Both the position numbers and the translations under genes were made by a program. 22,089 nucleotides of DNA from JALONO01 sp038209965 (GTDB taxonomy: Bacteria; Bacteroidota; Bacteroidia; Cytophagales; Thermoflexibacteraceae): assembly GCA_038209965.1 (NCBI GenBank), contig JBBQXF010000081.1:1-22089 (forward strand), read 5' to 3'. Below, piece after piece: positions 1-7,963 of this stretch; position 1 is the stretch's first letter; each line of letters starts with the position of its first letter. The notes under the pieces are model-generated. The model had not been told where the DNA came from. It ran no database searches and was given only the letters and a program-made list of their open reading frames with translations.

Positions 1-1114
1 CCCCTTGATTACGCGCACGTGTTTATCCGTCGGCTCTCACTGGGCACCTACACCAATTCCGAGGGCCATTTCCAACTGTTGCTGGCCCAACCGCCCAACA
101 ATGATAGGCTTGAGGTAAGCCACCTGGGCTACGTCCCTTACCGGCAGTGGATCGGAAACCAATCTGGCCCAATGGCAGTCCAACTCCAAGAAACAGTGAC
201 CGAGTTGGCCGAAGTAATGGTAAAACCAGAATCGGTAACGGACATCCTCCAGAAAATGGCGCGCAACTGCTGGAACACCACCCCCAATTCTCCAATCGGC
301 CACGAGGTGTTTTTTAAGGAAAAAAAATATTTTAACACCTCTCTGGAAAATTATACCGAAGCAGTTTTGGAGGTTTACTATCCATATCGCCACCCTTTTG
401 AGGTACAACTAGTCAAGGGAAGGAATAGGGGGCAGCCAAGACTGAAGGGGTTCGAATGACTTGGGCAGGTAGTCCCTTCACGTTGGGTAGCGAAGGGGTA
501 CGTTGCACAAAAGTGCTTTTTTTCTGGACTCGAGTAAATTCGCCCATTACCAATATCGGTTGGAAGCCCTCATTGAGCACGAAAAGCAAAAGGTTTACCG
601 AATCAGCTTTAAAGGGACTTCCAAACAAGATTTTGGCTGGGAAGACGGGGTGCTTTATATCCACGCCACTACTTATGCATTGGTCGGTATCCGCTACCAT
701 TTAAATGAGAAAGGCAAAAAGCGCGAAATGAATGAAGCATTGGGGAGCCTTCGCTCGTTGATGCGACTGGTCAATGGGGTTTCCCTGTCGCTGAACCAAA
801 AAACGGTATTGGTCGACTATGAGCGGCTACCCAGTGGCCGCTGGCGGTTGGGGCGGGTGCAGCAACTGACACAGTTTGCTTTGGTCGCCAAACGCAAAGG
901 AGTGGCCAACTCACAGCTCAAATTTGTGGCAGAACTGGCTGTTTTTAGTACCAATGAGCTGACCCCACAGCCCATAGCCCCAGCTAATCAACTGCCGCGC
1001 AACAAACCCTTGCCTACAACCGAAAAGGGGGAAACTTACAACACAGCATTTTAGGGAAAGTACAACTATCTACTGCCCTAAGACGACGTGCTGAAAATGA
1101 TAAATGAAGGGTAG
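1..1114 (+). pseudogene. Decayed carboxypeptidase-like regulatory domain protein (5' end outside window)
   Basis: The gene enters from before base 1. The first frame (to the stop at 457) begins PLDYAHVFIRRLSLGTYTNS and continues EGHF, LEVSHLGY and VTELAEVMVKP. This is the pattern of a CarboxypepD_reg-like beta-sandwich followed by the linker of a Bacteroidota surface-protein family. The family's middle and C-terminal part resumes in a different frame from about 491 (HKSAFFLDSSKFAHYQYRLE, then VYRISFKG and GVLYIHATTYALVGIRY). Only the third frame is open between 457 and 491, so two frame changes are needed. In that downstream frame there are stops at 1052 (TAG) and 1079 (TAA). The residues around them, AF*GKYNYLLP*DDVLKMINEG, read as a family-like FW-x-x-YN-x-L-x-P tail with two nonsense codons, ending at 1112-1114. 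The family assignment is from memory of the pattern. That the gene is broken is seen directly, barring sequencing error. Function is probably lost; intact relatives are envelope proteins of unknown role. Confidence 0.7.
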
Positions 1115-1235
1115 CTGAGGTACAGCTTCGCATTGTGGAGAGCAGTAAATATACCGCTCAATTTCCCTCACGCTCCATCGCCCGGTTTATCCTCGCCAAG
1201 AGCAAAAAATTAGGGACAATTGCTTTTTGTTGGTG

Positions 1236-1367
1236 TCAGAGAAGTGCACCAACAGCGGTAAACACTCCCAACCGAGCGGCCAGTTGGGCCGGGGAACCAG
1301 TAGCGTGTTTAAGGATCAGGTGGTGCATGCGGCAGAGCAGTTGCCATTTGGCAATCAAGGTTTTCAT
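1236..1367 (-). pseudogene. Helix-turn-helix regulator fragment
   Basis: A 43-codon frame starts at ATG 1367 and reads MKTLIAKWQLLCRMHHLILK, then HATGSPAQLAARLGV, before a stop at 1236-1238. The core MHHLILKHATGSPAQLAARLG closely resembles the first helices of small Bacteroidota HTH proteins. In those proteins a 'HHLI..x.TG(S/T)P..LA..L(G/N)(I/V)' stretch is followed by a recognition helix such as SRRTLY. Here the recognition helix is not in frame: after LGV the frame reads FTAVGALL and stops. Another frame shows VYRCW at the matching place, as after a small deletion or insertion. The two plus-strand open frames over this interval (about 1135-1443) look like shadows. The call rests on motif recall. 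It may be a dead regulator that once accompanied neighbouring genes. Confidence 0.4.
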
Positions 1368-1517
1368 CGGTTGTTTGAATCTACTTATCAAACCAATCAA
1401 CGATTTTCGCAGCCACGGTTGCTTGACTCAAACCTCTAAATGATGGGGACAGCGCGGTATTGGCCGGTTGAAGGCCGCAAATGCCAGACGATCCAACCGT
1501 GGGCCATGATCAAATAA

Positions 1518-1551
1518 GCGGGGTTCAAACCAAGCTTGGTTTGAACCCCGC
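1518..1551. terminator. Perfect 34-bp palindrome, possible terminator of the susCD transcript
   Basis: The left half GCGGGGTTCAAACCAAG is followed immediately by its exact reverse complement, with AAGCTT at the centre. Transcribed on the minus strand, the hairpin is followed by TTATTTG, a weak T-rich tail. On the plus strand it is followed by AAAAATGG. It lies 219 bp past the susD stop, so termination of the minus-strand operon is the simplest reading. A protein-binding palindrome is the alternative. A real hairpin must leave a few central bases unpaired. Confidence 0.45.
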
Positions 1552-1598
1552 AAAAATGGACTAACTCCAACCGATAATCAATTAAATTGCCGATTCAA

Positions 1599-1740
1599 TT
1601 ATCGTCCCAAGGCGTTAGCGGCAAGACCGTAGCGTAAAATGCCAAGTCCGTAGATACCCAGCAATCCCGTTGCGCCGGGCACAAACCGCCAGCAAACCCA
1701 CAAACAGCGCCCCGGCGATAATGGCGAAGTGGTGGCAGGC
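1599..1740 (-). pseudogene. Possible frameshifted membrane-protein tail
   Basis: In one minus-strand frame there is a helix-like hydrophobic run, FAIIAGALFVGLLAVCA. Just downstream, another frame gives GATGLLGIYGLGILRYGLAA before TAA at 1599-1601. Joined by one frameshift they would form the end of a small membrane protein. The second frame is also in phase with the susD stop at 1770, so it could equally be a chance open frame after susD. I do not recognise a family. Confidence 0.18.
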
Positions 1741-1769
1741 CGAGCTTCGCACTCGACTAGTCGGTCAAC

Positions 1770-3293
1770 TCATTGCTTGTCCCACCACACCCGGGTGTCG
1801 AGGTTGTCGGGGCCTTGCCGCTGCACTGCTGCTTGCAAGTTGGTCAGGTTCACCGCCGTCTCCGCAATGGGATACGGCATCCGGTTGATGAAATTGCCCT
1901 GGATCTGCTGGCTGGGGAATGGGTTCTTGCGGAGCGCCGGAAAACCCGAGCGCCGGAAGTTGGCCCAGGCCTCTGGCCCGTTCAAAAACGAGGCCAGCCA
2001 ATATTGGGTGTTGATCTGTTGCAAGCCCGTGGCAGCCGCGTAGGGATTGGCCGCGAGCCAAGCATCGATGGCCGCCGCCGGAATGGCTGATCCAGCATCG
2101 TGATCGGCCATTTGGTTCATGTGTGCCCGCACACCCGCGGCGTAGAATGTGGCCGCACTGCTGCTGACCCAGCCCCGTTGGGCAGCTTCGGCCAGCAGCA
2201 ACTGGGTTTGGGCATGGGTGATGATAAAGCAGGGCGAAGCTACCCGGGCCACCCGGGTGCGATCCACTTGGGAATAGTCATAAAAGCTGGCCAAACGGGC
2301 CGCCGTGGCAATGGGCCCAATGGACACGTTATCGAAGCCCAAGGGCATCCCGATCTGCACCTCAGCCGTGCGGTTGGCTACGGCCGGGGTTTGGCCCGCC
2401 CCGGAAGCTGCCCCCACAAACCGCACCGCGATGGATGCCAGCCGTGGATCGCTGGTACTGCGCAGGGCATTCACCAGTACGTCGGTCATGTAATAATTGG
2501 CCGCTTCGGTCGCGTTGAGCAAATTGCCCACCGGGGATACGTAGTTGGGCGTGTGCCGGATCAGGGCATTGTCAGCATTGGACTGGAACACGCCGCCCTG
2601 CACAGCAGCTTGTACCACTTGCTGCGCCCGCTGGGCGTTCACCTTGCTCAGGCGCATGCCCGCCCGCAACAGGAGCGAATAGCCCAAACGCCGCCAGTTG
2701 GCCACATTGCCGCCGTACAGCACTTCGCTCACCTCGATGGTCCCGGCTGGGTTGAGGGCGGCCGAAGCTTCGGTCAATTCCTTGATGAGGTCGGTGTAGA
2801 TCGACTCTTGGGTGTCGTACTTGGGAAATGTCGCCCCAGCGAGGAACCCCTTGCCCGCTTCGGAGTAGGGCACATCGCCGTAAGTGTCGGTCAAGACCAT
2901 GAAGGCAAAGGCTTGCCAGATCCTGGCCATGTTGTAGAGGTTGCTCCGCGCGGGCACTCCCCGGGTGTTCTCGATCACATCAGTCGTGTTGCGCACCACG
3001 TTGCGGTAAAATTGGAGCCAAAGCCCCTCCGCATTCCCGTTGTTGAGCTGGTTGAAGTTGGCCCCGGTGAGCACGCCCGAGTTGGGCGAAATGATTTGTT
3101 GGACAATACCCATGTCGTAGTTGAGCGTTGCAGTGCTGAACGACGAGCTCACAATGGCATTGTTGAGGATAAATACGCGATCCAAAGTAATGGCCGCAAT
3201 CGGGTTGACGTTGATTTGATCAAACCCCTTGTCACAACTGCCCAAGCTGAGCAGGGCCAGTAATAAACCGAAGGAAGAAATTATTTTTTTCAT
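1770..3293 (-). CDS. SusD/RagB family nutrient-binding outer-membrane lipoprotein
   Basis: A 507-residue surface lipoprotein that binds oligomeric nutrients over its partner SusC channel. The start at 3293 is chosen because it gives a clean lipoprotein signal: MKKIISSFGLLLALLSLGSC with lipidated Cys20. A longer frame to 3341 only adds 16 unlikely residues. After Cys20 comes DKGFDQINVNP, the usual SusD N-terminus, then helical TPR-like stretches (LWLQFYRNVVRNTTDVI, RIWQAFAFMVLTDTYGDVPY). The family-typical YGDVPYSEA motif and the ending RMPYPIAETAVN...VWWDKQ fit the SusD-like_2 branch. It lies 57 bp downstream of susC in the same direction, so co-transcription is expected. Substrate cannot be read from the sequence. 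Length and ends look complete. Confidence 0.95.
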   Translation of the reverse strand: MKKIISSFGLLLALLSLGSCDKGFDQINVNPIAAITLDRVFILNNAIVSSSFSTATLNYDMGIVQQIISPNSGVLTGANFNQLNNGNAEGLWLQFYRNVVRNTTDVIENTRGVPARSNLYNMARIWQAFAFMVLTDTYGDVPYSEAGKGFLAGATFPKYDTQESIYTDLIKELTEASAALNPAGTIEVSEVLYGGNVANWRRLGYSLLLRAGMRLSKVNAQRAQQVVQAAVQGGVFQSNADNALIRHTPNYVSPVGNLLNATEAANYYMTDVLVNALRSTSDPRLASIAVRFVGAASGAGQTPAVANRTAEVQIGMPLGFDNVSIGPIATAARLASFYDYSQVDRTRVARVASPCFIITHAQTQLLLAEAAQRGWVSSSAATFYAAGVRAHMNQMADHDAGSAIPAAAIDAWLAANPYAAATGLQQINTQYWLASFLNGPEAWANFRRSGFPALRKNPFPSQQIQGNFINRMPYPIAETAVNLTNLQAAVQRQGPDNLDTRVWWDKQ

Positions 3294-3350
3294 GATGGTG
3301 TTGGCTTTTGATCTTGGGTGAAACGGTTTTACGATGCGCAATGGCGCTTG

Positions 3351-6300
3351 TTAAAACTTAGCGTTCAGGTTGAAACCGAAACTGCGGGTAGTGGGCACGC
3401 CCGTAGCCTCGAGGCCGTTCAGGTTGTCGGAGCCAAAGCCAGCTTGCTCGGGGTCGATGTTGTCCACCCATTTCTTGAGGATCAACACGTTATTGGCCAC
3501 TAGGTTGAGGCGCAAGCCCTTGATGAACAACTTATTGGGCAGGTGTTTGGTAAAATCGTAACCCGCCGTGATTTGGCGGAGCTTCCAGAAACCAGCGTTG
3601 TAGATAAACTGCTCACCAATGTCCCGGCTCCGGGCTTGCTCATAGAACTGTTGGAGGGGAGCAGCCACGGTGTTGACCTCCCCGCGCTGGTTCACGCCAT
3701 CGCCCACCACGGTATTGGTTTCCCGGCCCACCAGCGTGCCTTTGTGCAGGCCATGCCGCCAAGCGTTGAAATTGGTGCCGGAGGTCAGGATATGGCCCAG
3801 TTTGTAATCGATCAAGAAGGAGAAACTCACTCCTTTGTAAATGAACGTATTGGTAATCCCGCCCACCCACTTGGGGATCACCGACCCGAAGGAAACCAGC
3901 GGTGTGATGACGGGCAAACCGGCCGCATCAAAGATTTGGCGCCCTTGGGGATCACGGGAATAGGCGTTGGCAAACAACATCCCGATCGGCTGGCCCACCA
4001 CTTGGCGGATCTGCCCTTGCCCGGCCCGCCAGATGGATTCACCAACCACGATTTGCTCGGCCCGGCCGTTGTTGTCATAGTCACGGTCGGTTCCGTTGTC
4101 GTCCGACAATATCCGCTGCACCAACGTGGTGTTGTACGATCCGTTCACGGACACTTCCCAGCGGAATTTATCGCTCACTACCGGCACCAGGTTTACCAAA
4201 TACTCAAAACCCCGGTTGCGGCTTTGCCCGCTGTTGAGCCGGGTGTTGGTGAAGCCCGAGGCATCCGAGATCTGGGCCGACACTATCTGGTCACGGGTGA
4301 TTTTGTTGTAGAACGCCATGTCCACGCTCACCCGGTTGTCAAACATCTTGAGTTCGAGGCCCACTTCGGCCTCCGAGGTGCGCATGGGCCGCAGGTTGGC
4401 ATTGGGCACGGTCAGGCCGCTGATGAACCCAAGGGGGGCTTGGGCCGCCCCAGTGCCGACGGGGAACAGGTTGGCGTTGATGCCATAAAACAGGTTGCTC
4501 GCATACGGGCCCACGTCCGTATCGCTGCCCACTTCGGCGTAGGCGGCACGCAACTTGCCGAAGGACAGCCATTTGGGCATATTGTCAAAGGCATCGGAAA
4601 AGACAAAACTACTGGTAATGGAGGGGTACAGCACGCTCCGGTTTTCGGGCGAAAGGGTGGAAAACCAATCGTTGCGGGCGGTTACGTTGACAAACAAAAA
4701 GTTTTTGTATGATATTTCCGCTGCCCCATACAAGGAATTGACCCGGCGTTCCCCAAAACCATACGTTGGATCCTTCACCCGGGTGTTCATGATCGTGTAC
4801 AGATCGCGCACCACAAAGTCTTGGCCCGATGCACTGTTGATCTCACTGCTCACGTACAACTGGTTGCCGCCCAAGGTGACATCGATCCCAAAATTGCCAA
4901 GTTTACGATTGGCCCCAACCAAGAAATCAGCATTGATCTCCCGTTGGCGGCGGGCTTCCTGCACGTAGTTACCATTGACAAAACCGGCCGGGGCTGGGGC
5001 CAACGTGGCCGCGCCGGTGGGAAAGTTGTAGTCCTGCTGGCGTGACCAGTAATCTTGGCCGACCCGGCCCTGCACGTACAGCCAGTCCTTGACATTGTAG
5101 CGCACGCTCACATTGCCAAAAATCCGATCCCGCATGATGTTCTCAAACTTGCGGGCCAGGTTGAAATAGGGGTTGGTGCGGTTGGTGAAACGCGACCACA
5201 GGAACTCATTGCCCGCTGCGTTGATCGCATTGTCGCTCAATACATTCAAGGGCATGGAGTTGGCCATGGTGTACAGCGAAGTGGGGATACTGAAATCCTG
5301 CTGGGCAAACTGCGGCGGGTTGCGGTTGATCTCCTTGGAATAGTTCACATTGCCGGCCACGATGATTTTCTTGGCCAACGTCTGGGAAAAACCCAAATTG
5401 ATCGTTTTGCGGTTGAACGAGTTGTTGGGCAGGGTGCCCGAGTTGTCCATGTTGGAGAGTGACAAGTTGAACCCGCCCGTTTCGCTCCCCGAAGACAGGG
5501 ACACGGTGTTGGTAAACGTGTTGCCGTTGCGCAAAAAATCCCGGATCTGGTTTTGTTGGGGCTCATAAGGCACGGTCACTCCGTTGAACAGCACTTGGGT
5601 CATCCCCGGCTGGAACCGCTCCCCAAACGACCATACCCCCGAAGTGGGATTAGGGGTTGTGGGCCGGCGGCCACCTTCGCCCTGCCCGTACTCGTATTGC
5701 CAGTCGGTCAATACCATCGGGATATCGGTGGTAAAATTGGTGTTATATTCCACCCCAATGCCCTTGCTGCTCCCTTTGGATTTGGTGGTGATCATCACCA
5801 CTCCATCTTTGGCCCGGCTGCCATACAGGGCGGCGGCGGTGGCCCCTTTCAGCACGGTCATGGTCTCAATGTCGTCCGGGTTGATGGAAGACAGGCCGTC
5901 GCCGCCGTCGGAGTTGTTGTTGCCCCGGTTTTGCACCGAGCCATCGCCAGACAGGTTGCCTTGGGCCAGGGCGAAGTTGGTGTTGTCAATCGGCACACCA
6001 TTGACCACGATCAAGGGCGAGTTGGTGCCCCCAAACGAGGACTGGCCCCGGATCCGGATTTTGGAAGTGCCCGCTGGGCCTGACCCCAAGCTGGTAATGT
6101 TCACCCCGGCCATTTTGCCCTGCAACCCGTTCATAAAATTGACCGTGCGGTTGACGCTGATCTGGTCAGCCCCCAGCGTGGCGGTAGCGTAGCCCAATTT
6201 TTTGGCTTCTTTCTTGATCCCAAGAGCGGTCACCACCACTTCACCGAGTTGGGTGGCTTCCTCTTCGAGGCTAACATCAATCTGGGTGCGGCTCTGGACC

Positions 6301-6557
6301 GACAGCTCGATCGTTTTGAAGCCAATAAAACTGAACAGGAGGATGTCCGAGCTGGTTGCGGTAATGGTGTACTTACCGCTGGCATCGGTAATCGTACCAG
6401 TGACCGTACCCTTGACACTCACTGTGGCTCCGGGCATTGGCACATTGTCCTTGGCTGAGGTAACGAGGCCGGAGACCCGGGTTTGGGCAAATGCCGGCGC
6501 ATAGGCCAATAGGCAACCGATAAAGGTTGCCAAGTAAAGTAAATTTTTCATTTTCAT
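3351..6557 (-). CDS. SusC/RagA family TonB-linked outer-membrane transporter
   Basis: A 1068-residue TonB-dependent channel that imports nutrients captured by the neighbouring SusD lipoprotein. Visible in order: a signal peptide at residues 1-24 (ending APAFA-Q); a CarboxypepD_reg-like domain at about 26-105 (VSGLVTSAKDNVPMPGATVSVKG, given by its ends VSGL and SVKG); the SusC junction GEVVVTALGIKKE at 105-117; and a plug domain with KIRIRGQSSFGG and PLIVVNGVPIDN at about 166-192. The rest is a long beta-barrel ending RSFGFNLNAKF with the terminal Phe expected of outer-membrane barrels. No STN domain is present and no FecI/FecR pair is nearby, so sigma/anti-sigma control is not indicated. It is the first gene of a susC-susD pair and is divergent from the RraA-like gene across 315 bp. 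Confidence 0.96.
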   Translation of the reverse strand: MKMKNLLYLATFIGCLLAYAPAFAQTRVSGLVTSAKDNVPMPGATVSVKGTVTGTITDASGKYTITATSSDILLFSFIGFKTIELSVQSRTQIDVSLEEEATQLGEVVVTALGIKKEAKKLGYATATLGADQISVNRTVNFMNGLQGKMAGVNITSLGSGPAGTSKIRIRGQSSFGGTNSPLIVVNGVPIDNTNFALAQGNLSGDGSVQNRGNNNSDGGDGLSSINPDDIETMTVLKGATAAALYGSRAKDGVVMITTKSKGSSKGIGVEYNTNFTTDIPMVLTDWQYEYGQGEGGRRPTTPNPTSGVWSFGERFQPGMTQVLFNGVTVPYEPQQNQIRDFLRNGNTFTNTVSLSSGSETGGFNLSLSNMDNSGTLPNNSFNRKTINLGFSQTLAKKIIVAGNVNYSKEINRNPPQFAQQDFSIPTSLYTMANSMPLNVLSDNAINAAGNEFLWSRFTNRTNPYFNLARKFENIMRDRIFGNVSVRYNVKDWLYVQGRVGQDYWSRQQDYNFPTGAATLAPAPAGFVNGNYVQEARRQREINADFLVGANRKLGNFGIDVTLGGNQLYVSSEINSASGQDFVVRDLYTIMNTRVKDPTYGFGERRVNSLYGAAEISYKNFLFVNVTARNDWFSTLSPENRSVLYPSITSSFVFSDAFDNMPKWLSFGKLRAAYAEVGSDTDVGPYASNLFYGINANLFPVGTGAAQAPLGFISGLTVPNANLRPMRTSEAEVGLELKMFDNRVSVDMAFYNKITRDQIVSAQISDASGFTNTRLNSGQSRNRGFEYLVNLVPVVSDKFRWEVSVNGSYNTTLVQRILSDDNGTDRDYDNNGRAEQIVVGESIWRAGQGQIRQVVGQPIGMLFANAYSRDPQGRQIFDAAGLPVITPLVSFGSVIPKWVGGITNTFIYKGVSFSFLIDYKLGHILTSGTNFNAWRHGLHKGTLVGRETNTVVGDGVNQRGEVNTVAAPLQQFYEQARSRDIGEQFIYNAGFWKLRQITAGYDFTKHLPNKLFIKGLRLNLVANNVLILKKWVDNIDPEQAGFGSDNLNGLEATGVPTTRSFGFNLNAKF

Positions 6558-6872
6558 GTTGTTAAAACAGTTTAATGTAAAAAATATCCAATAAATAATA
6601 CCGAGCGATGCACGATGAAGCGAATTGATCGATCACCCGATTATTCGGAACGATTGGGACTGTGATATTACGGAAAAAGTTTTGCATTCTAAAAATATAA
6701 TTCGAACAAATTTTTACGAACGCAACTGCCGTAGTTGCCCATAAAAGTTTTTTCTGGAGAATTTGCGCCTTTCCCACATTTTGCTACCTTTAGCATTAGT
6801 TCCGGCCCGACCCTTTTAAAAATCCGATTGGCCACCCCGTATTTATTGTCAACTTTTTCACGTTTGTCATTT
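6558..6872. promoter_or_regulatory. Divergent intergenic region between susC and the RraA-like gene
   Basis: These 315 bp separate two divergent units and must hold both promoters. The part near susC is AT-rich. It contains a 10-bp palindrome TGATCGATCA at 6626-6635 and a small CCGA-TTAT-TCGG hairpin at 6637-6648. I found no convincing Bacteroidota-type promoter for susC. The plus-strand promoter is listed separately. Confidence 0.5.
6762..6792 (+). promoter_or_regulatory. Candidate Bacteroidota promoter for the exported-enzyme cluster
   Basis: TTTG at 6762-6765 and TACCTTTA at 6785-6792 are separated by exactly 19 bases. The Bacteroidota consensus is TTTG-N19-TAnnTTTG; the -7 element matches 7 of 8 positions, with the last G replaced by A. 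The gene start at 6873 lies about 80 bp downstream, leaving a normal leader. No strong Shine-Dalgarno sequence precedes that ATG, as is common in this phylum. Confidence 0.5.
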
Positions 6873-7808
6873 ATGAAAATGAATTACTTCAAAACGGCCT
6901 TTTTCTTTCTAGGGTTCGTCGCTGGCCTTGCCCAGCCCGTTTGGTCCCAAACCATCGCCCGCGATCAGTTGATTGCCCTCACTGCTGAATGGAAGGGCGA
7001 ACGTTTCGCCGATGGACGGCCAAAAGTAGCCGACAAATGGCTGGAACGGGCCAAGAAAGTATCATTGGAAGAAGCATGGGGCATTCTGCGCAACGAAGGC
7101 TACCAGAACCAGTTTGAAGGCGACTGGCAAATCCTCCACCAAGATTTGGTGCTGGCCGGCCGGGCCTTGACTGCCTTTTATATTCCCAGCCGACCCGATC
7201 TGGACAAACAGATCCGCGACAAGGGCAAGGGTGAAGGGCGAAAAGGATCGCCCAACTCCTGGCCCATTGACATGCTGACCCCCGGCGACATCTACGTGGC
7301 CGATGCCTTTGGCAAAGTGATCGACGGCACCTTGATCGGCGACAACCTAGGCAACGCCATCTACGCAAAATCTAAAAACGGGGTCATCTTTTATGGCTCA
7401 GTGCGCGATATCGAGGGCCTGTCCAAAATTGAGGGCTTCAATTATTTTGTCAAGGGAACCGACCCCTCCTACATCCAGCACCTCATGCTCGGCGGCCTGA
7501 ACACGCCCATTCGGATTGGCCGGGCAGTCTGCCTGCCCGGTGATGTGGTGATCGCCAAACGTGGTGGAGTGGTGTTCATTCCAGCCCATTTAGTGGAAAA
7601 AGTCATTTTGAACGCTGAATTTATTTCCCTGCGCGATGCGTTCGGTATCCAGCGCCTGCGCGAGGGCAAGTACACCCCCGGCGAGGTTGACATGCAATGG
7701 ACTGAGCCGATCAAGAAGGATTTTTTGGCCTGGCTTGATCAAAATCCCGATAAACTGCCCATGAGCCGCAAGGAACTGGACGAGTTTATGAAAGATCGGA
7801 CTTGGTAA
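6873..7808 (+). CDS. Exported RraA family protein (aldolase/decarboxylase-like fold)
   Basis: A 311-residue protein. The ATG at 6873 is preferred because it opens a signal peptide (MKMNYFKTAFFFLGFVAGLA, cleavage after WSQ at about residue 26); the frame extends to 6735 but lacks sense there. The mature part carries the RraA-fold core: GDNLGNAIYAKSKNGVIFYG at 156-175 and SVRD at 176-179. The GxxRD pattern supplies the Arg (R178) and Asp (D179) used by 4-hydroxy-4-methyl-2-oxoglutarate aldolases and oxaloacetate decarboxylases of this fold. CLPGDVVIAKRGGVVFIP at 220-237 matches the family's PGD...GVVxxP segment. An N-terminal helical part (about 30-110) and a C-terminal charged tail (about 275-311) extend it beyond the roughly 160-residue core. 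It leads a same-strand cluster with GH130 and enolase-type genes. The exact reaction is unknown; a retro-aldol or decarboxylation of a sugar-acid-like substrate in the periplasm is inference. Confidence 0.85.
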   Translation: MKMNYFKTAFFFLGFVAGLAQPVWSQTIARDQLIALTAEWKGERFADGRPKVADKWLERAKKVSLEEAWGILRNEGYQNQFEGDWQILHQDLVLAGRALTAFYIPSRPDLDKQIRDKGKGEGRKGSPNSWPIDMLTPGDIYVADAFGKVIDGTLIGDNLGNAIYAKSKNGVIFYGSVRDIEGLSKIEGFNYFVKGTDPSYIQHLMLGGLNTPIRIGRAVCLPGDVVIAKRGGVVFIPAHLVEKVILNAEFISLRDAFGIQRLREGKYTPGEVDMQWTEPIKKDFLAWLDQNPDKLPMSRKELDEFMKDRTW

Positions 7809-7809
7809 T

Positions 7810-7909
7810 GGCCGTAGTTCCTGCCCAATTCTGCTTGGCCAGTTGGGTGGGGACGCGCCACCCCACCGCAAAATGGCCAGTTGATAGCCGCCTGACAATG
7901 GCTACGGCC
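7810..7909 (+). other. Nested inverted repeats between RraA-like and GH130 genes
   Basis: Outer arms GGCCGTAG (7810-7817) and CTACGGCC (7902-7909) enclose an inner stem GGTGGGG (7846-7852)/CCCCACC (7861-7867). Two copies of TGGCCAGTTG (7836-7845 and 7874-7883) lie in between. No T-run follows, so this is not a standard terminator. It could be an mRNA-processing or attenuation structure that sets different levels for the two flanking genes. Confidence 0.4.
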
Positions 7910-7963
7910 TACCTGAGCTAACCCGCTCAAAGTATGCATTGTGCACTTCTTTAACCTTCGTAA

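Larger units (their letters stand above)
1115..1769. other. Gene-poor interval with decayed coding scraps
   Basis: No intact gene is visible in these 655 bases. They hold the HTH fragment (1236-1367), a perfect 34-bp palindrome (1518-1551) and a low-confidence membrane-protein scrap (about 1599-1740). The remainder shows stops in all frames and nothing recognisable. Together with the broken gene at 1-1114, the interval looks like a decay zone next to the susCD locus. Confidence 0.5.

Noticed and set aside
1135..1443. Two plus-strand open frames of 70-102 codons
   Set aside because: Both overlap the better supported minus-strand HTH fragment and have no family resemblance.
2100..3263. Long plus-strand open frame (387 codons) antisense to susD
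   Set aside because: It lies wholly within the susD gene on the other strand, has no recognisable domain and reads as a GC-rich shadow.
3543..4712. Long plus-strand open frame (389 codons) antisense to susC
   Set aside because: Shadow of susC; low-complexity His/Gly/Pro-rich translation without motifs.
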